64,000 nucleotides of DNA from positions 124,001 to 188,000 of the forward strand of contig JAFWEX010000129.1 in NCBI GenBank assembly GCA_017512705.1, read 5' to 3'. The stretch comes from Paenibacillus sp. GTDB taxonomy: Bacteria; Bacillota; Bacilli; Paenibacillales; Paenibacillaceae. Within the stretch, counting starts at the first letter, position 1, and the number at the start of each line of letters is the position of its first letter. The position numbers were made by a program, and so were the translations under genes. Below the pieces are notes generated by a model. The model was given only the letters and a program-made list of their open reading frames with translations. It was not told where the DNA came from and searched no databases. Below are positions 9,698-18,312 of this stretch, in pieces.

Positions 9698-11228
9698 GCG
9701 CAGTACCTCTCTTTTGGGTGCTGCCCGCCATCATCAAGCCGAGCTCCCTGTCATTGGTTTCTTCCGGCAGCACCTCACCTACGATCTGCCCTTCGTAGAT
9801 CACCGCAATACGGTCCGAAACATTCATGATCTCATCCAGTTCAAATGAAATGAGCAGAACAGCTTTACCCTGATCACGCTGCGCTATCAATTGCTTTTGC
9901 ACGAACTCAATCGCTCCAACGTCCAAACCACGAGTCGGTTGGGCTGCAATCAGCAATTCAGGGTTTTTATCCACCTCACGGGCGATAATTGCTTTCTGCT
10001 GATTCCCTCCTGAAAGAGAACGCGCTTTAGTTTCAATGCTAGGCGTACGTACGTCAAATGCTTCAACAAGCCGCTTGGCTTGTTTTTTTATTGCATCAAA
10101 GTTCAGGAAACCCTTCCGAGTGTACGGTTCTTTATAATAAGATTCCAAAACAATATTTTCGCTCACGGAAAAATCTAGTACAAGTCCATGTTTATGTCTA
10201 TCTTCTGGAATGTGAGCAATTCCCGCCTCTGAAATATGTCGAGGGGAATGGTTAGAGAGCTCATTGCCTTGCAAACGAATCGATCCGCTGTCCACTTTGC
10301 GCAGACCTGTAAGAGCTTCAATCAATTCACTTTGTCCATTTCCGTCAACGCCCGCAATGCCAACAATCTCTCCAGCACGTACATTTAAGTTCAATTCGTT
10401 CAGAACTGCGATGCCTTCTTTGTTTTTGACCGTCAGCTTACTCACCTCAAGCACGTTCGCTTCAGGAGTTGCAGGCTTCTTATCCACTTTAAACGTAACA
10501 GTACGACCAACCATTTTCTCTGCCAGTTCATTCGGGTTTGTTTCTGATGTTTTGACGGAATCAATGACTTTACCACGACGAATAATAGTTACTGTATCCG
10601 AAATCTCCATAATTTCTTTCAGCTTATGGGTAATCAGAATGATCGACTTGCCCTCTGCTACAAGTTTTTTCATGATCACCATCAGTTCTTTGATCTCCTG
10701 TGGTGTAAGCACCGCTGTTGGCTCATCAAAGATCAAAATGTCTGCACCGCGGTACAATGTTTTGACAATCTCAACACGCTGTTGCATACCCACGGAAATA
10801 TCATGAATTTTAGCATGCGGATTGACTTTGAGTCCATACTGCTCGGACAAACGTTGCACTTCAGCAACGGCCTTTTTATAGTTAATATTAAGACCCTTCT
10901 TAGGCTCGGATCCCAAAATAATGTTCTCTGTTACCGTAAACGGCTGTACAAGCTTAAAGTGCTGATGCACCATACCGATGCCAAGATCGATTGCCCGGTT
11001 TGGGCTGTCGATGATGACAGGTTTACCATTCACTTCAATTGAACCTTCATCCGGCTGATAGAGACCAAAAACTATGTTCATCAATGTTGACTTACCAGCA
11101 CCGTTTTCACCCAGTAAGGCATGTATCTCACCTTTACGAAGCTGAAGGCTGATAGCGTCGTTGGCAACAATGCCTGGGAAACGCTTCGTTATTTGTTTCA
11201 ACTCAACGACGGGGGTTGCTGCACCCAT
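9690..11228 (-). CDS. nupO: Nucleoside-type ABC transporter ATPase, duplicated domain (NupO-like)
   Basis: 512 residues holding two ABC domains in tandem, as in RbsA and NupO. Domain 1 has a normal Walker A (GENGAGKST, about residues 42-50), signature SVGMQQRVEI and Walker B ILIFDEPTAVL; domain 2 has a degenerate Walker A (GVDGNGQSE) and Walker B LLIAAQPTRGLDVGA but a good LSGGNQQKAI signature. Asymmetry of this kind is normal for the family. ATG at 11228 follows AAGGGTGA; the 49-residue upstream extension is rejected. It powers import through NupP/NupQ. Confidence 0.9.
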   Translation of the reverse strand: MGAATPVVELKQITKRFPGIVANDAISLQLRKGEIHALLGENGAGKSTLMNIVFGLYQPDEGSIEVNGKPVIIDSPNRAIDLGIGMVHQHFKLVQPFTVTENIILGSEPKKGLNINYKKAVAEVQRLSEQYGLKVNPHAKIHDISVGMQQRVEIVKTLYRGADILIFDEPTAVLTPQEIKELMVIMKKLVAEGKSIILITHKLKEIMEISDTVTIIRRGKVIDSVKTSETNPNELAEKMVGRTVTFKVDKKPATPEANVLEVSKLTVKNKEGIAVLNELNLNVRAGEIVGIAGVDGNGQSELIEALTGLRKVDSGSIRLQGNELSNHSPRHISEAGIAHIPEDRHKHGLVLDFSVSENIVLESYYKEPYTRKGFLNFDAIKKQAKRLVEAFDVRTPSIETKARSLSGGNQQKAIIAREVDKNPELLIAAQPTRGLDVGAIEFVQKQLIAQRDQGKAVLLISFELDEIMNVSDRIAVIYEGQIVGEVLPEETNDRELGLMMAGSTQKRGTAHE

Positions 11229-11365
11229 GTAATCACCCTTATAACTGATATAATGTGGTTCCGCAAACGAAAGAAAAGCTCCTACCGGAGCGTTACTGCA
11301 CAATTTACCTACCTGTACAAATGTTATGATAGCTTGATCAAATGTTCCGTTGTCTACAATCACAA

Positions 11366-11383
11366 GGCCGGTCAAGACCGGCC
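11366..11383. other. Hairpin between the binding-protein gene and the ATPase gene
   Basis: GGCCGGTC and GACCGGCC form a perfect 8-bp GC stem with a two-base loop in the 193-bp gap after the bmpA-like gene. Without a strong T run it probably acts as a leaky terminator or 3' end stabiliser, letting the binding protein be made in excess over the transporter, as is common in such operons. Confidence 0.6.
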
Positions 11384-11421
11384 CAATGATGATTTACAGC
11401 GGATTCAAATTTTCTACGTTA

Positions 11422-12462
11422 TTACTCTGTAGGCACTTTGATTTCGCCGTTAATAATTTTTTCTTTATATTCTTCAACTTTAGTCAAAACGTCAGGTTTC
11501 ACATTTTTAGTAGAAGTTTCAGCAATACCTACGCCGTTTTCTTTCAGCGTCAGATTCTCGGAACCGCCTTTGAAAGAACCTTCAACGACTTCTTTGTTCA
11601 CGCGTTTAACTGCTTCATCTACTTTCTTGATCATGGAAGTCAGTGTTACATCATCACCAAACTCCAGAGATTGGTCTTTGTCTACACCGATTACCCATAT
11701 ATCTTGACCTTGCTTCTTACGAGCAATTGCTTCGTTGAACACACCATTACCCGTTGCACCGGAAGCGTGGAATATGATATCTACACCTTTATTGTACATT
11801 GTCGCTGCTGCTGCTTTACCCAGGTCAGGCTTGTCGAAAGCACCTGTGTAGTTTGAGATGAATTCAGCATTAGGGTTTACTGCCTTAACGCCTTCTCTGA
11901 AGCCTACTTCAAACTTTTTGATCAGCGGGCCTTCCATACCACCAACGAAACCAACTTTGTTTGTTTTTGTTGTCAGACCAGCAACAACGCCAACCAAGAA
12001 AGAGCCTTCTTCTTCAGCGAATGTTACGGATTTTACGTTAGGTAAATCCACTACACTGTCAATGATCGCCAGTTTGGAATCAGGATTTTGCTCAGCTACT
12101 TTTTTGATAGCATCTGCCAATTGAAAACCGATACCCCAAGTCAGATCATATCCATTTTTAACAAATTCGTTCAGGTTTGGAATGTACTCTTCGTCGGATT
12201 TACTTTGCAAGTATTTAACTTCTACACCTGCTTCAGCTTCCGTTGCCTGATGAGCTTCCCAAGCAGATTGGTTAAAGGATTTGTCGTTAACGCCGCCTAC
12301 GTCAGTAACCATACCGATTTTGAGGTCGGATTTCGCTTCAGTGGATGTTCCACCGTTGTCTCCTCCGGCATTCGTTTCTTCTTTCGGTTTGCTTCCGCAT
12401 CCAGCGAGCATTACCGATACTGCCAGTAACATCACCAGAGACAAGCTGAGCATTTTCTTCAT
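11422..12462 (-). CDS. nupN: BMP family nucleoside-binding lipoprotein (NupN-like)
   Basis: 346 residues. Signal peptide MKKMLSLSLVMLLAVSVMLAGC with lipobox LAGC, lipid attachment at Cys22, then a low-complexity linker rich in Gly, Glu and Thr. The mature part has BMP features: KIGMVTDVGGVNDKSFNQSAWEA, EEGSFLVGVVAGLTTKTNKVGFVGGMEGPLIKKFEVGFREG and IIFHASGATGNGVF. Such proteins capture purine nucleosides outside the membrane and hand them to the permeases encoded downstream. First gene of the operon. Confidence 0.92.
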   Translation of the reverse strand: MKKMLSLSLVMLLAVSVMLAGCGSKPKEETNAGGDNGGTSTEAKSDLKIGMVTDVGGVNDKSFNQSAWEAHQATEAEAGVEVKYLQSKSDEEYIPNLNEFVKNGYDLTWGIGFQLADAIKKVAEQNPDSKLAIIDSVVDLPNVKSVTFAEEEGSFLVGVVAGLTTKTNKVGFVGGMEGPLIKKFEVGFREGVKAVNPNAEFISNYTGAFDKPDLGKAAAATMYNKGVDIIFHASGATGNGVFNEAIARKKQGQDIWVIGVDKDQSLEFGDDVTLTSMIKKVDEAVKRVNKEVVEGSFKGGSENLTLKENGVGIAETSTKNVKPDVLTKVEEYKEKIINGEIKVPTE

Positions 12463-12991
12463 TTCTCTTTTTCCCCCTTAATAATATGTTCCTTTCAAAT
12501 CTTGTCTGATTGGTACGGATCAACAGATAGCAATTGAGGTTAGAAGCAGAATGTTTGGGTTATTGAAATGAAAAGCGCATTCTTATCTACATAACTTCTG
12601 TTTATCTGTCGAAAAACCGAACATTATGACCCGAAAAGAAATTTTAGGACTGGCCTACTAGAGGTGATTATACAATCAACCAGTGTTAAAATCCAGATAT
12701 ATAATCGCCAAAGTCCATTTATTTTTGCAGTTTTTTTGTCGAAAGCGCTTAATAATTTAACGTTTTAACAGGGTGACGTCACAGATGTGTGAAGTTGTGT
12801 AACAGACACTTTACTCAAACCCTTGAATTCTGATCTAGAGGCTCTTTTTTGTTTGCACTATTTCACCATTCGTATTTTATGTATTATCATTTATTTTATT
12901 CACCGAACGGCTGTCACAGTCAGATTTCATTTCCATCTGCTACGTTATATCTAGAATGTTCTCTCTATAAACTTCTTATTCTTCAGTCCGT
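12463..12991. other. Intergenic region upstream of the BMP operon
   Basis: AT-rich region between the divergently unrelated nupN 5' end and the rplT 3' end. I looked for a purine riboswitch and for a CodY box and saw neither. A TATAAT lies within GATTGTATAATCACC on the minus strand near 12670, with only a poor -35. The cre-like site is listed separately. Confidence 0.5.
12739..12752. promoter_or_regulatory. Possible catabolite-responsive (cre-like) element
   Basis: TCGAAAGCGCTTAA keeps the palindromic AAAGCGCTT core of CcpA sites but departs from consensus at the flanks. It lies about 280 bases upstream of the nupN start. No strong promoter was found near it, so function is doubtful. Confidence 0.3.
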
Positions 12992-13019
12992 AAAAAAAGC
13001 CGCCATAGTACGGCGGCTT
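12992..13019 (-). terminator. Terminator after rplT
   Basis: On the minus strand AAGCCGCCGTACTATGGCGGCTTTTTTT: an 8-bp GC stem with a run of seven T right after the rplT stop. Confidence 0.9.
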
Positions 13020-13031
13020 GCAAATACAGAT

Positions 13032-13391
13032 TTAAGCGTTGATTTTACCTTTAGCTACAGTTGCCAAAGAGTTGAACGCGTTGATGTCGTTAACGGCCAG
13101 ATCAGCCAACATTTTACGGTTCATGTCTACTCCAGCAAGTTTCAATCCATGAATCAGTTTGTTGTAAGACAGTCCGTTTTGACGTGCTGCAGCATTGATA
13201 CGAACGATCCACAGTCTGCGGAAGTTACGTTTTGTGTTGCGACGGTCACGGTATGCGTAAACCAAAGATTTCATTACTTGCTCATTAGCTGTTTTAAAAA
13301 TGCGGTGTTTGGAACCGAAATAACCCTTTGCCAGTTTCAAAACCTTTTTATGACGACGACGTACTACAAAACCGCCTTTTACTCTTGCCAT
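13032..13391 (-). CDS. rplT: 50S ribosomal protein L20
   Basis: 119 residues, highly basic, starting [19 protein letters not shown], with [21 protein letters not shown] near 58-78: the standard L20 sequence. L20 binds 23S rRNA early in assembly, and in Bacillus relatives it also binds the infC leader to cause premature termination. Third gene of infC-rpmI-rplT, 78 bases after rpmI. Confidence 0.98.
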   Translation of the reverse strand: MARVKGGFVVRRRHKKVLKLAKGYFGSKHRIFKTANEQVMKSLVYAYRDRRNTKRNFRRLWIVRINAAARQNGLSYNKLIHGLKLAGVDMNRKMLADLAVNDINAFNSLATVAKGKINA

Positions 13392-13469
13392 ATTTAAGAA
13401 CCTCCCAAATAAATATTAAATGTATCTGTAATATGTGTACGGCCTAAGCCGATCCCCCATACAGATGTA

Positions 13470-13670
13470 CTATTTTAAGTTAGCCAAACTTTGTTTCAAA
13501 CGTCTTACGTCACCTGCTGCCATTACCGGGTTACCGTTCAGAACGCGCTTAGCACGTTTGGATTTGTGGGAAAGCAAGTGGTTTTTGTGTGCTTTGTAAC
13601 GCAGAACTTTACCAGAACCGGTAATTTTGAAGCGTCCTTTCAAACTGCTGTGTGTTTTCATTTTAGGCAT
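13470..13670 (-). CDS. rpmI: 50S ribosomal protein L35
   Basis: 66 residues, MPKMKTHSSLKGRFKITGSGKVLR, with the KAHKNHLLSHKSKRAKR basic core typical of L35. It lies between infC (24 bases upstream) and rplT, the universal order for this operon. A good GGAGG precedes the ATG. Confidence 0.98.
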   Translation of the reverse strand: MPKMKTHSSLKGRFKITGSGKVLRYKAHKNHLLSHKSKRAKRVLNGNPVMAAGDVRRLKQSLANLK

Positions 13671-13694
13671 GTTGTGTTTCCTCCTTCAATGTTA

Positions 13695-14204
13695 TCAGGC
13701 TTTAGGAGCCAGAATCATAATCATACTGCGGCCTTCAAGTTTTGGTTGACGCTCAACGGAGCAAAGTTCTTCAACTTCAGTCTTAACGCGTTCCAAAATC
13801 TTTTGACCAATGGCGGCATGCGCAATCTCACGTCCGCGATAGCGAACAGAGCATTTTACTTTGTCGCCTTCTTTCAAAAACTTAATTACATTACGAAGCT
13901 TCGTTTGATAATCGTGCTCCTCAATATTGGAACGGAACCATACTTCTTTAATGTCGACAACTTTCTGGTTCTTACGGGCTTCTTTTTCTTTCTTTTGCTG
14001 CTCATAGCGGAATTTTCCGTAGTCCATGATGCGGCACACCGGCGGTTTAGCCTGTGGGGCCACATTGACTAGGTCCAAGTTCAGGTCCACTGCCATTTGA
14101 AGTGCTTCACGAATGGGAGTAATCCCGATTTGTTCTCCTTCAGCTCCGACAAGGCGTACTTCCTTCGCCCGAATCTCGTCATTAATCATGTGATCTTTAC
14201 TAAT
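13695..14204 (-). CDS. infC: Translation initiation factor IF-3 (AUU start)
   Basis: IF-3 keeps 30S subunits free and checks start-codon pairing. The product (169 residues) has the N-domain INDEIRAKEVRLVGAEGEQIGITPIREAL, linker, and C-domain with FRSNIEEHDYQTKLRNVIKFLKEGDKVKCSVRYRGREI. No ATG or GTG fits: the ATG upstream in frame overlaps the Shine-Dalgarno, and the next lies inside ISKDHMIND. The codon correctly placed after GGAGGTG is ATT at 14202-14204, matching the rare AUU start known for infC in other bacteria, where it allows IF-3 to repress its own translation. The gene heads the infC-rpmI-rplT operon. Confidence 0.9.
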   Translation of the reverse strand: MSKDHMINDEIRAKEVRLVGAEGEQIGITPIREALQMAVDLNLDLVNVAPQAKPPVCRIMDYGKFRYEQQKKEKEARKNQKVVDIKEVWFRSNIEEHDYQTKLRNVIKFLKEGDKVKCSVRYRGREIAHAAIGQKILERVKTEVEELCSVERQPKLEGRSMIMILAPKA

Positions 14205-14241
14205 AGCCGTCCACCTCCAGGTCATTTTGGAAATCTTGTAA

Positions 14242-14282
14242 CAAAAAATAAAAGGGATGCCGGTTAAGCTACCGACATCCCT
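14242..14282 (-). terminator. Attenuator in the infC leader (L20-type leader)
   Basis: On the minus strand, upstream of infC, AGGGATGTCGGTAGC pairs with the matching arm ending CCGGCATCCCTTTTATTTTTT. A full intrinsic terminator placed before the first gene implies attenuation. In Bacillus the equivalent leader is controlled by L20; the L20-binding mimic itself was not folded here. Confidence 0.8.
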
Positions 14283-14417
14283 GTAATCAACACAATTCTT
14301 CATGAGTATACACTTCATAAATTATTGGGATCGTTGACCAGCCAACTGATGTCGGACAGGTGAGAAGTCGGACTTCCACTTGTGATTCCACTTGCTATTT
14401 GTTTAACACACTTGAAT

Positions 14418-14446
14418 ACTATAACACTCAAGATAGTTGTTGTCAA
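14418..14446 (-). promoter_or_regulatory. Strong SigA promoter of infC-rpmI-rplT
   Basis: Minus strand TTGACA (14441-14446), 17-base spacer and TATAGT (14418-14423). It lies about 135 bases before the attenuator stem, leaving room for the L20 leader structure. Confidence 0.85.
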
Positions 14447-14521
14447 CACATCAACACGTATTTTTTAAATAAAGAAGACATCCCTTATAACAATACGTTT
14501 TATGAATTGATCTACCAAAAA

Positions 14522-15760
14522 CTACCCTTGCTTGCTCTGCACTTCGTCCAGACGCACAACTCGTGTATGTTGCGTGTGGCTCCACTGTTTGTTGTTCTGC
14601 GTGAAGAACGCATAAAACGTAATTGGGTACCAAGACAACAAATAAATTGGGAATAGAATCAGATACAGATATACCTTGGTAAATTTAACCTTTTCAAGCG
14701 CCATAGACAATAGGAATGTGAGCACGTTCATACCAATGGCCACGAATCCAACCCATAATGGGAAATATCCATAAATGTTGGCGATGTGCGGGCCATCCAA
14801 CACATAGATATCAATTGACATCATTGCGGTCAACAAGAAAGTAAGCAGCACCACATACACATTGGCACCATACACCGCCAAATCAAACTTCACCAGGCTT
14901 CTTTCTTTGATGGACTGCCACAGCAGTGGGAAAAAATATCTTCTCGCTACGGTAAAGTGACCTTGCATCCAGCGCAAACGTTGTCTGGCAGAAGCTTTGA
15001 AAGTCAACGGTTTCTCATCAAATACTTTGGCATCATAATTAAACACAGGATACACATTACGCTGTACACTACGCATCGTAAACTCCAAGTCCTCAACCAG
15101 ACTTGTCGCTCCCCAGCCGATTTCTTTCAGCAAATTGGTCTCAAAGCACATGCCAGTCCCCCCGAGGAAATTGGCCATGTTTAGATTGTGACGGGACAAC
15201 TGCCACAGACGGTTAATGTACCAGTATGATACTCCATAAGCCGCAGTAATCCATGAATCTTCAGGATTCTTCGTATCAATGTATCCTTGAATTACACGTG
15301 CCCCATTGCACAAATCATTGTTCATTTCACTTAAGAAGTTTTGCTCCACCAGATTATCAGCATCAAGCATAACAACCGCATCATACTGGCGTGGCAAATC
15401 CCACAGATATTTAAGCATCCACTCGATAGCGTGACCTTTACCTCTTAAATCTGGATTCGTACGAACACATGCATTCCACCCATGCTCGCGAACGATATCT
15501 GCGGTACTATCCGTACAATTGTCACAGATGACGAATACGTCGTACATATCTCTAGGATAATCGAGTTGCTTCAGGTTTTCCATCAGCGCCCCGATCACTT
15601 GCTCCTCATTGTGAGCTGCAACAAGCACGGCAAATGATTTTGTAGCAGGATAATTATTCTTTTTCTTTTTCTTATACAGACCAAACAACGAAAACGTGAA
15701 TTGGTACACGGCCAGCAGTGCCAAGATGACCTGCAACGTGACAAATATAGCGTCCAACAT
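14522..15760 (-). CDS. Membrane glycosyltransferase, family 2
   Basis: 412 residues. An N-terminal membrane segment (residues about 3-25) is followed by a cytoplasmic GT-A domain: SFAVLVAAHNEEQVIGALM, the DxD-like LDADNLV, GGTGMCFETNLL, LVEDLEFTMRSV (acid catalytic ED) and QRLRWMQGHF, the QxxRW motif of processive synthases. Three to four further membrane segments follow from about residue 300. This is the pattern of hyaluronan, poly-GlcNAc and cellulose synthase relatives; the sugar cannot be assigned. The gene seems to stand alone. A GGGGG site lies 12 bases before the ATG, which is long. Confidence 0.85.
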   Translation of the reverse strand: MLDAIFVTLQVILALLAVYQFTFSLFGLYKKKKKNNYPATKSFAVLVAAHNEEQVIGALMENLKQLDYPRDMYDVFVICDNCTDSTADIVREHGWNACVRTNPDLRGKGHAIEWMLKYLWDLPRQYDAVVMLDADNLVEQNFLSEMNNDLCNGARVIQGYIDTKNPEDSWITAAYGVSYWYINRLWQLSRHNLNMANFLGGTGMCFETNLLKEIGWGATSLVEDLEFTMRSVQRNVYPVFNYDAKVFDEKPLTFKASARQRLRWMQGHFTVARRYFFPLLWQSIKERSLVKFDLAVYGANVYVVLLTFLLTAMMSIDIYVLDGPHIANIYGYFPLWVGFVAIGMNVLTFLLSMALEKVKFTKVYLYLILFPIYLLSWYPITFYAFFTQNNKQWSHTQHTRVVRLDEVQSKQG

Positions 15761-16305
15761 CGTTCTCTGTTACCCCCTTTTTTTCAAACCCAGGTTACTA
15801 TAGTTTTCTCTTTCTGATTCTGCATTTATTTTTATGTTTGCAGAATATGACCCTGTGCTTTTGTATACTACGTCAATTTTCAGGCAATGTTTCAAATCAT
15901 GGCAGCGACCAGTTAGTCGCCTTATCGATTCTGTATTTTTTTCAGCGATTTGTCAAAACCCCAATTCCACTTCTTGAAGCAGAAATGTGAACTATAAACG
16001 CTGAATAGTCACTGTGCGATACCACAACCTTGCATTAATGCCTGTTACATCTTATTTTCAGCCTTTTTCTTGATTTTTATTTCTAAAGTCCCTTCTTTTT
16101 TCTCCGACTTACTACAGCTGAAGTGTACCTCTACTTCAAATAACGTAAATAAGCCTAATAAAGTTTGATATAAAGCTCACATTTTTTTACCTCAATTCAG
16201 CCATATTGAATCATTGTATCTTTTATAGAGGATTAAAGTCAAAAAGTCTATTGGTTTTTCACCCACTCTTTTACATGAATTTTACGTTCTTTACATGTGT
16301 TCTTC
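15761..16305. other. Long non-coding gap between divergent genes
   Basis: About 700 bases separate the glycosyltransferase and PAP2 starts. The sequence is AT-rich with pyrimidine runs; I found no convincing ORF, riboswitch or repeat, only the promoter noted for the PAP2 gene at its right end. Confidence 0.5.
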
Positions 16306-16334
16306 TTGAAAAGGACAACATTTAAAAATATGAT
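16306..16334 (+). promoter_or_regulatory. SigA-type promoter of the PAP2-ugtP pair
   Basis: TTGAAA at 16306-16311 and TATGAT at 16329-16334 are separated by 17 bases. They lie about 125 bases upstream of the PAP2 start. Confidence 0.65.
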
Positions 16335-16459
16335 AAACATATACCTGAAATACCTCAGCACCTAAAATACAGGTTATATACTAATTAGGTGAAAACCGGA
16401 CACCGATTATAGTTCCCGGAAATATGCCGCCGTCGCGGCGCAACTGGCAGGAGGCCACT

Positions 16460-16987
16460 ATGAGCCGTTTTTTCTTAAAGTTTCAGGAGTATGATCGTAA
16501 TTTGTTTATGTGGATTAACGGCCGACTTCATAATCGATTTATGAACTTCTGGCTATACTATTTCACCCACCTAGGTGGAGCAACTGCTTCCATTGTTGTA
16601 TCTTTGTTCATCTGGCTACTTGCCCCAGCTCCATGGAGCACAGTCGGTCTTCAGGCCTGCATCGCTCTAGCTGTTAGCCACATCCCAGTAGCCATTGCGA
16701 AAAGATTGTATCCTCGCATTCGGCCTTACTTGGCCTTACCGGATACTATCACGTTCCGCAACCCTCTAACGGACCATTCGTTCCCATCGGGGCATACGAC
16801 TGCTATTTTTTCGGTTACAGTGCCTTTTATGGCCGCTGAGCCAATTCTATTTCTAACGTTGTTGCCCGTGGCTGTTATTGTCGGATTCTCTCGAATATAT
16901 CTGGGGCTTCACTATCCGTCTGATGTCTTGGCGGGTGCCACAATCGGCACTTTAGTCGCACTTGCTACAGTTGCATTCTGGTCTTAA
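16460..16987 (+). CDS. PAP2-family membrane phosphatase
   Basis: 175 residues, about five membrane segments. It shows all three parts of the phosphatase signature: KRLYPRIRP (K-x6-RP), PSGHTTAIF, and SRIYLGLHYPSDV (SR-x5-H-x3-D). Such enzymes remove phosphate from undecaprenyl pyrophosphate, phosphatidic acid or phosphatidylglycerol phosphate outside the membrane. The next gene uses diacylglycerol, so a phosphatidate substrate is an attractive inference. Start: ATG 16460, 5 bases after AGGAGG; the upstream ATG at 16424 has no site. Confidence 0.88.
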   Translation: MSRFFLKFQEYDRNLFMWINGRLHNRFMNFWLYYFTHLGGATASIVVSLFIWLLAPAPWSTVGLQACIALAVSHIPVAIAKRLYPRIRPYLALPDTITFRNPLTDHSFPSGHTTAIFSVTVPFMAAEPILFLTLLPVAVIVGFSRIYLGLHYPSDVLAGATIGTLVALATVAFWS

Positions 16988-17037
16988 AGCCGATATGTTA
17001 GACACAGGAAAACCTAGCAGGAACAGGTGAGGCAGGC

Positions 17038-18189
17038 GTGGAAAAAAAGAGAATTTTACTATTATCAGAGGGATTTGGTGCTGGACACACTCAAGCTGCT
17101 TATGCATTATCTAGTCATTTACGAAAGCTGTCTCCTAATATTCAGACGAAAGTGCTTGAACTAGGTAGCTTTCTTAACCCTAAAGTAGCACCACTAATTA
17201 TTAATGCATACAGAAAAACGGTGACCACTCAACCGAAACTTGTCGGATACATGTATAAACAGCAATATAAAAAGCCACTGAATCGACTGACGACTCTTGC
17301 ACTGCACAAATTGTTCTACACCCATACCCGCAGTGTCGTTCGTCAGCTCAATCCCAGTGCCATCGTGTGCACACACCCGATTCCAAGTGCTGTTATATCC
17401 CGTTTAAAACGTTTAGGTACGAAGGTTCCTCTCTGTAACGTCCTAACGGATTATGACGCACACGGCACGTGGATTAGTCAAGAGGTTGATCTGTATCTTG
17501 TGTCCTCGGACGAAGTAAAAGGTAAACTGATGCTCCGAGGCATAGCTGAAGAAAAAATCAAAGTAACGGGGATCCCGGTTCACCCGAACTTCTGGGAGCA
17601 CCCTGGACATGATGAGGTCCGCACTAGGTTTAATCTTAAAAATATGCCAACCGTGCTTGTCATGGGCGGCGGCTGGGGTATGCTTAATGACAAGGTTCTG
17701 CACCAGCTTCTCGCAGGCTGGCATGAGAATATTCAGATCATTTTCTGTCTTGGACGAAATGACAAAGTACGCCATAGCATGGAACAGGACCCATTATTTC
17801 AGCAAGAAAATATTCACATCATCGGATATACAACAGAGGTTGATAAGTTAATGGAAGTCTCCGATCTGCTGATCACCAAGCCCGGTGGTATCACTTGTAG
17901 TGAAGGATTGGCCAAAGGAATTCCAATGCTTTTTCATAATCCAATTCCTGGACAGGAAGAAGAAAATGTGCATTACTTCACAGCCAGAGGCTTAGGCGAA
18001 CTTATTACATCAGTTGATGTGGTTGTAAAATGGATGAATAAACTGCTTTATTACTATCCAGACGTGGTGAAGAAACGAGAGCGTCATCTGTCCGACATCG
18101 CCAAAGTGCATCCGATGGAAAGCGCTCAGTGTATCATGAATCTTTTGCAGAATATACAGCCCTTATCATCAGAGGAAACACATGTCTAA
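17038..18189 (+). CDS. ugtP: Processive diacylglycerol glucosyltransferase (UgtP-like)
   Basis: 383 residues with a GTG start after GGTGAGG. N-terminal MGDG-synthase domain: LLLSEGFGAGHTQAAYAL, then CTHPIPSAVISRL, LTDYDAHGTWI and VTGIPVHPNFWE; C-terminal GT-B donor domain with VLVMGGGWGML and KPGGITCSEGLAKGIPMLFHNPIPGQEEEN, the UDP-sugar site. UgtP makes mono- and diglucosyl-diacylglycerol, the anchor of lipoteichoic acid, and in Bacillus also links UDP-glucose supply to cell size. It lies 50 bases after the PAP2 gene and is probably co-transcribed. Confidence 0.85.
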   Translation: MEKKRILLLSEGFGAGHTQAAYALSSHLRKLSPNIQTKVLELGSFLNPKVAPLIINAYRKTVTTQPKLVGYMYKQQYKKPLNRLTTLALHKLFYTHTRSVVRQLNPSAIVCTHPIPSAVISRLKRLGTKVPLCNVLTDYDAHGTWISQEVDLYLVSSDEVKGKLMLRGIAEEKIKVTGIPVHPNFWEHPGHDEVRTRFNLKNMPTVLVMGGGWGMLNDKVLHQLLAGWHENIQIIFCLGRNDKVRHSMEQDPLFQQENIHIIGYTTEVDKLMEVSDLLITKPGGITCSEGLAKGIPMLFHNPIPGQEEENVHYFTARGLGELITSVDVVVKWMNKLLYYYPDVVKKRERHLSDIAKVHPMESAQCIMNLLQNIQPLSSEETHV

Positions 18190-18243
18190 CTCGAATAACT
18201 TAATCTGAGCAATATCGTCCTTTATAAACTTTCTTCATAAATG

Positions 18244-18279
18244 AAAAGGCGCCTTCGAAACCGAAGGCACCTTTTTTTT
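18244..18279. terminator. Bidirectional terminator after ugtP
   Basis: GGCGCCTTCG, loop, CGAAGGCACC and a run of eight T on the plus strand; A-rich sequence on the other side also serves the converging binding-protein gene. Confidence 0.85.
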
Positions 18280-18312
18280 CTTGATCTTAAGTCTGCAGAT
18301 TAACCACACTGT

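Noticed and set aside
10264..10806. Long plus-strand frames opposite nupO
   Set aside because: Antisense to a full two-domain ATPase; Ser/Thr-rich shadow translation and no initiation signals.
12463..12850. Possible purine riboswitch or CodY box upstream of the BMP operon
   Set aside because: Neither the purine aptamer core nor the CodY consensus was found on the minus strand.
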